A stretch of DNA of 64,000 nt, from positions 372,001-436,000 of the forward strand of contig CANNBJ010000001.1 in the NCBI GenBank assembly GCA_947502835.1. The letters run 5' to 3'. The notes under the pieces were generated by a model, which was not told the origin of the DNA, did no database searches, and saw only the letters and a program-made list of their open reading frames with translations. The position numbers were made by a program, and so were the translations under genes. Positions 41,511 through 49,840 of the stretch are shown here, in pieces (within the stretch, counting starts at the first letter, position 1; every line of letters starts with the position of its first letter). The stretch comes from Bdellovibrionales bacterium. Lineage in GTDB: Bacteria; Bdellovibrionota; UBA1018; CAIMNF01.

Positions 41511-44236
41511 GGTTTCTGGACGCACACAGTGATGATCACGATTTCAGGAATTTCGGGGGCGGCAAAGCACGCAACCTTGCAGTTCTGAGCCGCGCCGGAG
41601 TTCCTGTGCCCGGATGGTTCTGCCTCCCCTGGACCTTCCTTGAGAGTTATCTTGAGACCACGGGATTGATGAAAGAGTCTTCCACGCCTCAGGGATTCCC
41701 GGAAATCGAGAAACGGATGGTTGAGGCTTTTGTCTCCATGCCGCTGCCGGCCGCACTTTTGGATTCCATTCGGGAGGAGATCCGTGCCCGGGGCTGGGAC
41801 GGGCAATCCCTCGCAGTCCGTTCAAGCGGGCTCGATGAGGATTCTTCTGAGCATTCGTTCGCCGGTCAATTCTCGAGTTTTTTGCATGTGCAGGGAAAGG
41901 ACGATGTCTCGCTTGCGATTCGCAAGTGTTGGGCGTCCGCGTGGTCGGAACGGGTTCTCCGCTACCGTGTGGAGCGGGGCCTTCCCGCCGGGGGCCAACG
42001 AATGGGTGTGATTGTGCAGCAGATGGTCGGGGCTCGCTCTGCGGGGGTTCTCTTCACCCGGAACCCCACCAATCCCCTGGATCGTGACAGGATCTGGGTC
42101 GATTCCGTGTTCGGCCTTGGGGAGGGTCTGGTGAACGGGGATCTCGTTGCGGATCATTTCGAGGTCGATCGGAACTCCCTTCAGGTCACGAAAAGCGAGA
42201 TCGTGCAAAAGGAGTATCTTTACAGCAAGGATGAGAGAGGCGGAATCCGGAAGGTTCGCATGGACCCCGAGGACGCGAAGATTTCAAGCATCAATCCCGG
42301 GGAGTTGACAGAACTTTGCCGCTCCGCCCTCGTGCTTGAGTCCATTTCAGGCGTTCCGCAGGACATCGAATGGGCAATCGGCGAGGAGGGAGTCCGCTTT
42401 CTGCAAATGCGGCCGGTTACCTCCTTACCTCCGGAGGCGTTTCACGATCCGGCAATCAAGGGGGATGAACCCACACTTTGGGACAATTCCAACATCATTG
42501 AGAGCTATAGCGGCGTCACTTCACCCTTCACCTTCTCCTACGCCAGTCATGCCTATCAGCAGGTGTATCGGCAGTTTGCCGAAATGATGCAGGTGCCGGA
42601 AGCCATCCTGAAAGAGCAGGAGCCGAGATTCCGGAACATGCTCGGTCTGATTCGGGGAAGGATCTACTACAATTTGATCAATTGGTATCAGCTTCTTCTT
42701 TGCATGCCCGGATCCTCAAGCAATCCCTCCTTCATGGAGACCATGATGGGAGTCAAAAAATCCCTCTCTTTGGAGCATCAGAGCATCTTTGATTTCGCAA
42801 AGAAACCGCCTACCTACGGCGCACTCTTCAAAATACGCCTCACTCTGGTCTCGGTGTACCGGTTTCTTCGAAGTGATGCCATCATCGCGGACTTCAAGTT
42901 TCACTTCAACCGTGTGTACGAGGAGGCGAGGAGGCAGGATTTCAGGGCTTGGCCGATCTCACGACAGATCACAGTCTATCTTGAGCTCCAAAGGGAGCTG
43001 CTCCCCCGATGGAAGGCGCCCATTGTAAATGATTTCTTGTGCATGGTTTTCTTCGGGGTACTTAAGAAACTCACTTCCAAATGGATGCAAGGAGAGCCGG
43101 AACCCGAGTCCCTCCAAAACGATCTTTTGTGCGGTCAGGGAGATCTTGAGAGCACTGAACCCACAAAATGCCTGATGAGGATCGCAGGCGAAATCGACCG
43201 GGGTGACACCTCTTTCAGGGCAAAGTTCATCGGGGAGCCGCCGGGAAAGATCTGGGAGGAGCTCCTCGCGGGAGCCAATCCCGAACTCATCACGAAGCTC
43301 AGGGCATTTCTCGATCGCTATGGATTTCGATGCGTCAATGAATTGAAATTCGAAGAGCGGGATCTGAATGATGACCCTGCCTTTGTGATCGGGACCATCG
43401 CGAGCTACATCCGGATGCAGTCGTATTCGATTGAGAAGATGGCAGCGCGCGAGCGACAGATCCGCGAAACCGCGGAGGAGCGGGTCGAAAAACGGCTCTC
43501 CGGGGTGAAAAAAGCATTCTATTTTTGGATTCTCAAACACGCGCGAAAGGCGGTCCGAAATCGCGAGGACCTCCGCTTTGACCGCACCAAGAGTTATGGA
43601 CTGGTACGTCACCTGATGAGGGCTGTCGGTGGGAACATGGTGAAGCTCGGAGTTCTGGAATCCGAGTTCGATATCTTTTACCTGACAGTGGATGAAATCA
43701 TCGCTTTCTCCGAGGGGCGCTTGCCCACCCATTCCCCGAAGGGGATTGTGGACTTGAGGAAGCCTGTCTACGAGGAATACCGGAAGACCCCGGCCCCTCC
43801 CGATCGTTTTGTGACGTTTGGTGCTGTGGGAGCCTCTCTTGCCTATCCCTCCGTCCTTGCCGCTTCGGATCTCCTGGTGAACGAGGCTTCTCCCGGGGAC
43901 GATCCATCTTTGCTTAAGGGCACTCCCTGCTGCCCCGGGGTGATCGAGGGTACGGTAAGGGTCGCCCATGAGTTCAAGGATACGGAAGGCCTTGAGGGAG
44001 AGATCCTGGTCACCTCCAGGACCGATCCGGGCTGGGTGCCCGTCTATCCATCGTGCTCAGGCCTTCTGATCGAGAGGGGGAGTCTTCTCTCGCATTCGGC
44101 TGTGGTTGCCCGTGAACTCGGGCTTCCGACGATTGTCGGCATTTCAGGTGGCCTGATGCAACGACTTAAGTCCGGTCAAAGGGTTCGCATGGATGCCGGG
44201 AAAGGGGAAGTGAGGATTCTCGATGCACATCCGTGA
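41507..44236 (+). CDS. Phosphotransferase of the rifampicin-phosphotransferase / PEP-synthase family
   Basis: This 909-residue enzyme has the three-part plan of RPH. An N-terminal ATP-grasp domain (about 1-310) shows GKARNLAVLSRAGVPVPGW, LAVRSSGLDEDSSEHSFAGQ and DIEWAIGEEGVRFLQMRPVT. A long central domain (about 330-760) is poorly conserved and probably binds substrate. A C-terminal swivelling His domain shows CPGVIEGTVRV and LLSHSAVVARELGLPTIVG with His863. In RPH, the enzyme splits ATP and moves a phosphate to the substrate through phospho-His. It may phosphorylate the operon's product, either as a biosynthetic step or as self-protection. Confidence 0.85.
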   Translation: MRFLDAHSDDHDFRNFGGGKARNLAVLSRAGVPVPGWFCLPWTFLESYLETTGLMKESSTPQGFPEIEKRMVEAFVSMPLPAALLDSIREEIRARGWDGQSLAVRSSGLDEDSSEHSFAGQFSSFLHVQGKDDVSLAIRKCWASAWSERVLRYRVERGLPAGGQRMGVIVQQMVGARSAGVLFTRNPTNPLDRDRIWVDSVFGLGEGLVNGDLVADHFEVDRNSLQVTKSEIVQKEYLYSKDERGGIRKVRMDPEDAKISSINPGELTELCRSALVLESISGVPQDIEWAIGEEGVRFLQMRPVTSLPPEAFHDPAIKGDEPTLWDNSNIIESYSGVTSPFTFSYASHAYQQVYRQFAEMMQVPEAILKEQEPRFRNMLGLIRGRIYYNLINWYQLLLCMPGSSSNPSFMETMMGVKKSLSLEHQSIFDFAKKPPTYGALFKIRLTLVSVYRFLRSDAIIADFKFHFNRVYEEARRQDFRAWPISRQITVYLELQRELLPRWKAPIVNDFLCMVFFGVLKKLTSKWMQGEPEPESLQNDLLCGQGDLESTEPTKCLMRIAGEIDRGDTSFRAKFIGEPPGKIWEELLAGANPELITKLRAFLDRYGFRCVNELKFEERDLNDDPAFVIGTIASYIRMQSYSIEKMAARERQIRETAEERVEKRLSGVKKAFYFWILKHARKAVRNREDLRFDRTKSYGLVRHLMRAVGGNMVKLGVLESEFDIFYLTVDEIIAFSEGRLPTHSPKGIVDLRKPVYEEYRKTPAPPDRFVTFGAVGASLAYPSVLAASDLLVNEASPGDDPSLLKGTPCCPGVIEGTVRVAHEFKDTEGLEGEILVTSRTDPGWVPVYPSCSGLLIERGSLLSHSAVVARELGLPTIVGISGGLMQRLKSGQRVRMDAGKGEVRILDAHP

Positions 44237-45215
44237 ACTCGACCATCAGGAATCTGTGGAGGTTTTCCCTCACAACGAAGGAGAGCGGGAGTTGATTGCG
44301 TACCCCTTCGACTTTGATCGGGCCCACTTCATCGCACTCGAGGATGGGCGAAGGATCGGCAGGATTTCGGCAAACACATCGAAACGTGATCCCGGGCGTG
44401 GTTATTTTGGTTTTTTTCATGTTGAGGAAACGGGTCTTTCCGAGTCGGAGGACGCCTGTGCGAGGGCGCTTCTTTCCTATGCGGAATCCTGGCTCAGAGG
44501 AAAAGGGGCAAGCCATATCGTTGGTCCTGTCAATTATTCAACCCTCTTTGACTACCGCATTCGGCTTGATCCGGAGGAGGGTGATTCAGGCAAGGAACCG
44601 TTTTTTTGGGAGCCTTCGGGATCTCCGAGGTCACGCGTCTGGTTCGAAAGAGAGGGCTACCAAGTCTTCGAGGAATACCATTCATGTGCCTACCGCAATG
44701 TGGAGCGAGTGCTTCCCGTCTCTGAAAAACGTTATGAGGAGGCCATACGCTCAGGATTTTCCACGCGCCCCATCCGGTTCACCGGCGGAAATTCTCCCGA
44801 TCTCGAGATTCTCTTTCGAATCAATTCGAGGGCATTTCAGGATTCCTTTCTTGCGGAGCCATTTGATCTTGATGCCTACAGGACCTTGAATGTTCCAAAA
44901 TACACGAAGCTGCTTTCTGATTTCAGCTTCTTCATCCTGAATCCGGAGGGCCGGGAGGTGGGGTATTTCTTCCTTTTTCCGGATCGCGAATCCCTGGTTT
45001 GGAAGACGCTCGCCCTTTTCCCTGAATACCAGAAGGCGGGCTTGGCCGGATTTGGCATTCATCATGCGCTCAAGCTCGCTTTGGATCGGGGGATCTCAAG
45101 TGTGGTCTCCGCACTGATCCGGCGCGGGGCTCCGAGCGAGGCACTCCTCTCCAGGGCTGCGCCGCTCAAGGCGTGGGAGCGGCGATACGGGGTATTTAGA
45201 AAGACTCTCGGTTGA
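44223..45215 (+). CDS. GNAT-fold acyltransferase-like protein
   Basis: This 330-residue protein appears to have two GNAT-like halves. The first has RRIGRISANTSKRDPGRGYFGFFHVEE and ASHIVGPVNYS; the second has SRAFQDSFLAEPFD and LALFPEYQKAGLAGFGIHHAL, which matches the CoA pyrophosphate-binding loop region. It probably transfers an acyl group to an amine or hydroxyl, in the cytoplasm. It overlaps the phosphotransferase gene by 14 bp and is the last gene of the operon. It converges with, and overlaps by 20 bp, an SGNH hydrolase gene. Confidence 0.72.
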   Translation: MHIRELDHQESVEVFPHNEGERELIAYPFDFDRAHFIALEDGRRIGRISANTSKRDPGRGYFGFFHVEETGLSESEDACARALLSYAESWLRGKGASHIVGPVNYSTLFDYRIRLDPEEGDSGKEPFFWEPSGSPRSRVWFEREGYQVFEEYHSCAYRNVERVLPVSEKRYEEAIRSGFSTRPIRFTGGNSPDLEILFRINSRAFQDSFLAEPFDLDAYRTLNVPKYTKLLSDFSFFILNPEGREVGYFFLFPDRESLVWKTLALFPEYQKAGLAGFGIHHALKLALDRGISSVVSALIRRGAPSEALLSRAAPLKAWERRYGVFRKTLG

Positions 45216-45867
45216 GAATGTGCCGCACTTCCGAAACCGTCGCATCCACCCATGCGCGCACATCGGATTCCCGTGAATAGTGGATTCCGTCTCCCTCGTG
45301 TTCGGGATAGTGAGTGTATGCCCTGCCATCCAAGACCGTGCACCGATCGCCCACTGCCTCCATGACCCACGAAAAGAGTTTTGGTCGAGTCGGCGTGTTC
45401 ACTCTCGCATCCGGAGCGCTCACCCACAGGCAAGCAACACTCGAGTCCTTGATCAACCTGACAATCTTCCTCATGTCTTCAACGGCCGTGGCATGATCGT
45501 AGCCGTTTGTGTAATTGCCTGAGAGCTCCACCACGAGGAGGTCGGGCGCCAGAGTTCGCAACATCCCGGGAAGTTTGGGAGTGTTTCCGATTTTTCCACT
45601 GAGGATGCTCCCGCCTTCTGTATGGAAATAAAATCCGCATTTTGTTTTTGATCCGGTGAACCAACTCGACGCCACCGTTCCGCAGCTGGCGTAAAGGGAA
45701 GTCCGTTCCGAGACCTTCTTCAGCTCATCTGCAAGGAGTCGTCCATAGGGTCCCACGGCATGGGAGTCGCCGATCACAAGAATCCGCGGATCATTCCGTT
45801 CAGATGCGGGACTTGCCGTCACAGCAACCAGGTTCCAAACAAGGGCCAAACAAAGAAGCGCTTTCAT
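45196..45867 (-). CDS. Secreted SGNH/GDSL-family hydrolase
   Basis: This 223-residue protein has a signal peptide (cleavage near TASPA). The catalytic pattern is present: GDSH with Ser35 (block I), SGNYTN (about 116-121, block III), and DGIHYS with Asp193-x-x-His196 (block V). It is an esterase, lipase or acyl/acetyl hydrolase of the periplasm or outside. The ATG at 45867 gives a standard signal peptide, so the longer frame is not used. It converges on the GNAT gene and diverges from panD. Confidence 0.8.
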   Translation of the reverse strand: MKALLCLALVWNLVAVTASPASERNDPRILVIGDSHAVGPYGRLLADELKKVSERTSLYASCGTVASSWFTGSKTKCGFYFHTEGGSILSGKIGNTPKLPGMLRTLAPDLLVVELSGNYTNGYDHATAVEDMRKIVRLIKDSSVACLWVSAPDARVNTPTRPKLFSWVMEAVGDRCTVLDGRAYTHYPEHEGDGIHYSRESDVRAWVDATVSEVRHILNRESF

Positions 45868-45922
45868 AGACAGGCGAACCTTAGCCTTGAAGATGCCTCG
45901 TTTCAAGGGTAGAACTGCCGAC

Positions 45923-46288
45923 ATGACATTCACTTTCCTGAAGGCGAAACTCCACCGAGCAACCGTTACGGAAGCTAACTTGGATTATGAGGGCTCGGTT
46001 ACCATTGATCGGAACCTGTTGGATGAGGCGGGAATCATGATCAATGAGCGAGTTGAGGTATACGACGTCACAAACGGCAACCGTTTCTCCACCTATGCCA
46101 TCGAGGGTCCTCGAGGATCAGGAGTCATCTGCATCAACGGAGCAGCAGCTCACCTGTGCAAGCCAGGGAATCTTGTCATCATTTGCGCCTATGTGGGTCT
46201 GAACGAGTCCGAGGTGCGGACACATCAGCCGAAGGTGGTTTTGCTGGATCAGTTCAATCGGATAAAGCAGGGGCCATCTTCTTCCTAA
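45923..46288 (+). CDS. panD: Aspartate 1-decarboxylase
   Basis: This 121-residue pro-enzyme makes beta-alanine for pantothenate synthesis. The N-terminal [20 protein letters not shown] contains the self-cleavage site Gly24-Ser25, where Ser25 becomes the pyruvoyl group. Lys9, Arg54-equivalent in [11 protein letters not shown] and the [12 protein letters not shown] segment are in place. The ATG at 45923 is 36 nt after the ORF opening and gives the expected N-terminus. No panB or panC is adjacent. Confidence 0.95.
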   Translation: MTFTFLKAKLHRATVTEANLDYEGSVTIDRNLLDEAGIMINERVEVYDVTNGNRFSTYAIEGPRGSGVICINGAAAHLCKPGNLVIICAYVGLNESEVRTHQPKVVLLDQFNRIKQGPSSS

Positions 46289-46334
46289 TTTATTAAACTA
46301 AAAATATTGATAAACGAAATCCGTTGGGTTAGGG

Positions 46335-46356
46335 TTCGAGCCGGAGATGGCTCGAA
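46335..46356 (+). promoter_or_regulatory. Hairpin around the start of the next gene, SD in the loop
   Basis: TTCGAGCC (46335-46342) and GGCTCGAA (46349-46356) form a perfect 8-bp stem with loop GGAGAT. The loop holds the SD GGAG and the first bases of one candidate ATG (46347). The second ATG (46356) follows the stem. Confidence 0.4.
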
Positions 46357-47390
46357 TGGAAAAAACCCTGCGGTTGTTTCAAGTCCTGGTGCTCTTTGGT
46401 TTTTGCCCGTTTGCAAATGCGGGTGAATCACTGGATCTCGATCGTTTTTGCGGTGGTCATGAGAATGCGGGGGTGGAAGCGCCTGCGATGAAACTTCTTT
46501 CGCTCCCCGAGGATGACCTGCTCTTTGTGGACCAGGGATTCTGCCCGGTTCTACGTGAGTCACGCACCACCGACCCCGCAGCCGAGGGATGGAAGATCCG
46601 GTTTTATGCGAGTCACTCCTTCACCCGGTATTTCAATTCGGACATCAGTTTCCAGTCATCCCGCTACAGTGTCGAGATCCGTGACTACGAATGGGCCGAG
46701 CGGGGCTCCAGGGAATTTTTCACCGCAAGGGAATGGGCAAAGCCCGGCAGCAACCCCCTGCAGATGCTTGATGAACCGACCAATACCTTCACGATCAGCA
46801 TCGAGAAAAACGGCCACGAATTCTACCTCTCGGCCTTTCACCCCAAGTTTCTGCAAGCACAAAACCAGCACAAGCACATGACCGGATTCATTGACGGAGT
46901 GGCTGTAGACCAGGTGCAAGCAGTGAGTGAGCCCTTTCATGGGTATAATTTCAGGCCCGGAGAGAGCAAGCTTGCCCGAAATGAATTCACCTATGGCCAG
47001 ATGATCTATGAGGTGGGCTATGGTCACCGCTTCACCCTGATTCGTTCCAGGATCGGAAATGTGAGTTACATTCCCCAGGTCGGGGTGGGGCTCATGATGG
47101 GACGAAACCTCTCGGTGATGGTGAAAGCCGGAGAATGGTGGGAGTTCGATGAGTCAAAAACAGGCCTCGGGCCGAACGGCTTTGGTGCGAGCGCAGTGAA
47201 CCGGATTGAACTCAACTCCAGAAATGAGAGAGTCGGGGTTTTTTACGAAAACCGGGTCGGAACCTACAAGATGGAGAGCAAGTTCTTCGACGGAACGCAA
47301 AAGTTCAACCTTGGGTTCGTGGGAAACAGCGTAGGGGTGAAGTTCTTGCTCCACCACAAGAAGCGAAGCGCCGCTCAGCGTGTGGATTGA
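46347..47390 (+). CDS. Exported protein, possible outer-membrane barrel
   Basis: This 347-residue protein has a signal peptide (cleavage near ANAGE). The remainder shows alternating strands (RFYASHSFTRYFNSDISFQ, YGHRFTLIRSRIG) and few cysteines, consistent with an outer-membrane barrel, but it does not end with a classic terminal Phe. It could begin at the second ATG, 46356. I do not recognise the family. It converges on the TauE gene, overlapping it by 16 bp. Confidence 0.6.
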   Translation: MARMEKTLRLFQVLVLFGFCPFANAGESLDLDRFCGGHENAGVEAPAMKLLSLPEDDLLFVDQGFCPVLRESRTTDPAAEGWKIRFYASHSFTRYFNSDISFQSSRYSVEIRDYEWAERGSREFFTAREWAKPGSNPLQMLDEPTNTFTISIEKNGHEFYLSAFHPKFLQAQNQHKHMTGFIDGVAVDQVQAVSEPFHGYNFRPGESKLARNEFTYGQMIYEVGYGHRFTLIRSRIGNVSYIPQVGVGLMMGRNLSVMVKAGEWWEFDESKTGLGPNGFGASAVNRIELNSRNERVGVFYENRVGTYKMESKFFDGTQKFNLGFVGNSVGVKFLLHHKKRSAAQRVD

Positions 47391-47749
47391 ATGAAAAGCC
47401 GAAATGCGGCGATGATCAGCAGGCAGGCAAACAGCCGCTGCAGCCAGCGCAGGTCGAGTTCCACAGCGATTCTTGAGCCAAAGTAGGCACCAAAAAACAT
47501 TCCAACCGCAATCCAACCCCCAAAGCGCAGATGCTCCGGGCCGATTTTCCCCGCACTGAAATACTGCCAAACACCCAGGATTCCGACGGGCAATAGCATT
47601 GCGGACAGGGAGGTCCCATTGGCCGCGTGGGGGGAAAACTGAAAGAGAAAGATCAAGGAGGGCACGAGAACGATTCCTCCACCGATTCCAAACAAGCCTG
47701 AAAGCACCCCCGCGAGCAACCCGATCCCGATCATTCCAAGCCAGAGCAT
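47375..47749 (-). CDS. Half-size TauE/SafE-family membrane protein
   Basis: This 124-residue inner-membrane protein has about four helices. The N-terminal GLLAGVLSGLFGIGGGIVLVP is the TauE/SafE signature. Most family members have two such halves (about 250 residues), so this may act as a dimer. Known members export sulfite, sulfoacetate or related anions. The ATG at 47749 is preceded by GGAAGG with good spacing and is preferred to the TTG at 47770. No frameshift extends the frame. Confidence 0.8.
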   Translation of the reverse strand: MLWLGMIGIGLLAGVLSGLFGIGGGIVLVPSLIFLFQFSPHAANGTSLSAMLLPVGILGVWQYFSAGKIGPEHLRFGGWIAVGMFFGAYFGSRIAVELDLRWLQRLFACLLIIAAFRLFIQSTR

Positions 47750-47825
47750 CCCCGAACCTTCCTTCCCCAATACTTCTGAAAACTAGCCGGTTTTCTTGGT
47801 TTTTTCAAATTCGAATTTGATTTAT

Positions 47826-47853
47826 TCACGATAACTTTTCTTATCGTGAATGC
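47826..47853. repeat. dif: dif-like Xer recombination site
   Basis: The 28-bp sequence has an 11-bp left arm ATTCACGATAA, a 6-bp centre CTTTTC and an 11-bp right arm TTATCGTGAAT. The arms are perfect reverse complements. The inner bases ATAA/TTAT and the 11-6-11 spacing match classic dif sites (E. coli dif has inner ATAA and TTAT at the same positions). It lies 42 bp beyond the recombinase stop codon, in a non-coding gap. Complete symmetry suggests binding by one recombinase rather than XerC plus XerD. A hairpin terminator is less likely because no U-run follows either arm. Confidence 0.65.
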
Positions 47854-47895
47854 AGAATTGAACCCTGTTCGACTTGAGAGAAAAAGAGAATGGGT

Positions 47896-49023
47896 TCAGT
47901 TTTGTTTGGGAAACTTGCGTTCCGTCTGTCCGTAATCGATCGAGTGGACCGCGGATTTTTCAAGGCTGCTTTTTCGTTTGTCGTACCTGGTGATCATGGT
48001 GGTGGTCGACCAACCGGCAAACTCCTGGATCGCACGATCAGGCACGTTGTGATCCCGCGCATTGGAGATTGCGGTGGCCCTGCAGGAGTGGGGGGAAACA
48101 CGGTGGGTGATTCCCGCGAGGTTTGAATATTTTCGAACAATATAGAACACAAGGGACGGGTCGATTGGTTTCTCCACCCGCAAGGTCCGGTTGTTGCGGA
48201 TGGGAGTGAACAAGGGCGCATCCCCGTTCAAGGACTTCCGGTTCACATAAAGGTAGTGCTCGATCGCGTTCCACACCGGGTCCCGAATGACCACGATTCG
48301 TTCGGCGTTGCCCTTTCCCCGGAGTCTGAAAAACCGGTACCCGCGTTCGGTTTGGATTTGATTCATCCTGAGGTCGCAAAGTTCCGAGCGCCTGAGTCCG
48401 CAATAAAAAAGAATCATCAGGATTACGTAGTGAAGGCTGCCCGTACGGGTATGCAGATCCGGACCTTTCAGGACCTTGAGAACCTCCTCATCCGTGAACC
48501 CTTGGGTCTTTGATTCCCGTCTCGGGTTGAGAAAGCGAACATTCTCGGCGGGGTTTTTTTCAATGTGTCCATCTTCCACAAGCCAGCGGAAAAAACTCCG
48601 AAGGGATGCCAAATGGCGGTCAATCGTGGTGTGCTCAAGCCCCTCGGAAAGAAGAGCATCCTTGTAGCCGATCACCAGACCGCGATCCAGAGTAAGCAGG
48701 CCCGATCTTTCCCTGCGCTCAAGCCAGTATTTGAGAAACCGCTTCAAGTCTTTCGAATAGGCCCTGCGGGTGTTCTCGGAGCGCTGATCGAGAAGAAATG
48801 CTTCGATGCTTTTCTTCAGGGCTCCCGTAGGGCGAACCAAGTCGAGGACGGGCGCAGGGACCAAGGTTTCTTTTCGTGTCTGGGTTCGCGCGAGCGTGAG
48901 AGTTGGGCGCGGGGCTTTCCGGACCGCAGGCGTGGTTTTTGAGGTTGGCCTTTGTCTTGGTTTTGGTCTTGGGGTACTGCGCCTGCCAAGCCTTCTAAGA
49001 AGAAGACTTCCGAGACTTGCCAT
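47896..49023 (-). CDS. Tyrosine recombinase (Xer-type integrase family)
   Basis: This 375-residue recombinase has a core-binding N-terminal domain (about 65-160, SENTRRAYSKDLKRFLKYW) and a catalytic domain with the full pentad. Arg211 is in CGLRRSEL, Lys237 in RGKGNAER, His312 and Arg315 in PHSCRAT, Trp338 replaces the usual second His, and the nucleophile is Tyr347 in TRYDKR. The first 60 residues form a basic, Pro-rich extension not seen in XerC or XerD. It lies beside a dif-like site and may be the chromosome-dimer resolvase or an integrase. The ATG at 49023 lies inside btpA, so the two genes overlap. Confidence 0.88.
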   Translation of the reverse strand: MASLGSLLLRRLGRRSTPRPKPRQRPTSKTTPAVRKAPRPTLTLARTQTRKETLVPAPVLDLVRPTGALKKSIEAFLLDQRSENTRRAYSKDLKRFLKYWLERRERSGLLTLDRGLVIGYKDALLSEGLEHTTIDRHLASLRSFFRWLVEDGHIEKNPAENVRFLNPRRESKTQGFTDEEVLKVLKGPDLHTRTGSLHYVILMILFYCGLRRSELCDLRMNQIQTERGYRFFRLRGKGNAERIVVIRDPVWNAIEHYLYVNRKSLNGDAPLFTPIRNNRTLRVEKPIDPSLVFYIVRKYSNLAGITHRVSPHSCRATAISNARDHNVPDRAIQEFAGWSTTTMITRYDKRKSSLEKSAVHSIDYGQTERKFPKQN

Positions 49024-49840
49024 TTCCTGCCTTTTTCCATTTCCGGTAACTGTCGATGAAAGATCGAATCCGCTTCGCATCCAGGGGCGCGCCCGCTTTG
49101 CCACCACGGCGAAGGGTTGATCCTACGATCATGCGAATGGTGCGCTCTGGAAGGGTTTTCATGGTTTCCGGATCAATGCCGCTTCCCACGTACAAAGGAA
49201 CCCCGCATTTGGCGGCCGCGCGAGTTGCCTCAAGCAAATCCTCCCGGGCCGGAGCTCTTCCTGTTGTGCTCCCTGTAATGATCACTGCATCGGCCCCGCC
49301 TCGACCCGAGGTTTCCTCGATGCCGAGCATAAGGCTGTCAGAGGACAGGGACTTTGCGTGCTTCACATGCACATCCGCAAGGATTGCCACATGTCTTGCA
49401 TTCAATCGATCGCGTTCTCGAAGAAGCTCATAGGCTTTGCCCTCGATGATCCCCTGGTCGGTCGCCATTACCCCGGAAAGAACGTTCACCCGGATGAAAT
49501 CGGCACCCGTTACTGCTGCGATGGCGAGTGCGGAACGTGCATCGTTCCTGAGGACGTTGATTCCGAGAGGTAAGGATACAGCCTCGCGTACGGCTGCTGC
49601 GATCACTGAAAACGCAACTACGGTTTCCGTGGGCACCTGGGTCGGAAAAAACGGCGCATCTCCGAAGTTTTCAAGAATGATCCCGTCAAAACCGGCTTTC
49701 TTCAATGCGAGCGCTTCCCGTACCGCGATCAATCCGGCTTTTTGGAGTGAGATCGCAGGCTCCGTTCCTCCTGTGCCGGGAGCTCCGGGCAAGGGAGGGA
49801 GATGGATGACGCCGATGCAGCGAGGAAGGTTCAGGCTCAT
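48995..49840 (-). CDS. btpA: BtpA/SgcQ-family TIM-barrel protein
   Basis: This 281-residue protein begins IGVIHLPPLPGAPG and has the family segments FDGIILENFGDAPFF, GINVLRNDARSAL and ADAVIITGSTTGR, with PLYVGSGI toward the end. BtpA in cyanobacteria stabilises photosystem I, and other members are uncharacterised aldolase-like enzymes. The C-terminal basic tail (KKAGNGKSRKSSS) overlaps the recombinase start. The start overlaps the cyclophilin stop by four bases. In this organism the role is unknown. Confidence 0.85.
   Translation of the reverse strand: MSLNLPRCIGVIHLPPLPGAPGTGGTEPAISLQKAGLIAVREALALKKAGFDGIILENFGDAPFFPTQVPTETVVAFSVIAAAVREAVSLPLGINVLRNDARSALAIAAVTGADFIRVNVLSGVMATDQGIIEGKAYELLRERDRLNARHVAILADVHVKHAKSLSSDSLMLGIEETSGRGGADAVIITGSTTGRAPAREDLLEATRAAAKCGVPLYVGSGIDPETMKTLPERTIRMIVGSTLRRGGKAGAPLDAKRIRSFIDSYRKWKKAGNGKSRKSSS

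Noticed and set aside
46331-46352. Sequence GGTTCGAG resembling a tRNA T-loop near 46335
   Set aside because: The flanking bases do not pair as a 5-bp T stem, and no other tRNA arms or CCA are found. The sequence is explained better by the 8-bp hairpin.
47808-47821. CAAATTCGAATTTG palindrome as an alternative recombination core
   Set aside because: It is a plain 14-bp palindrome without the 11-6-11 spacing. The site at 47826-47853 fits a dif site better.
47826-47853. The same repeat read as a rho-independent terminator
   Set aside because: The stem is AT-rich and no run of U follows in either direction, so termination is less likely than recombination.
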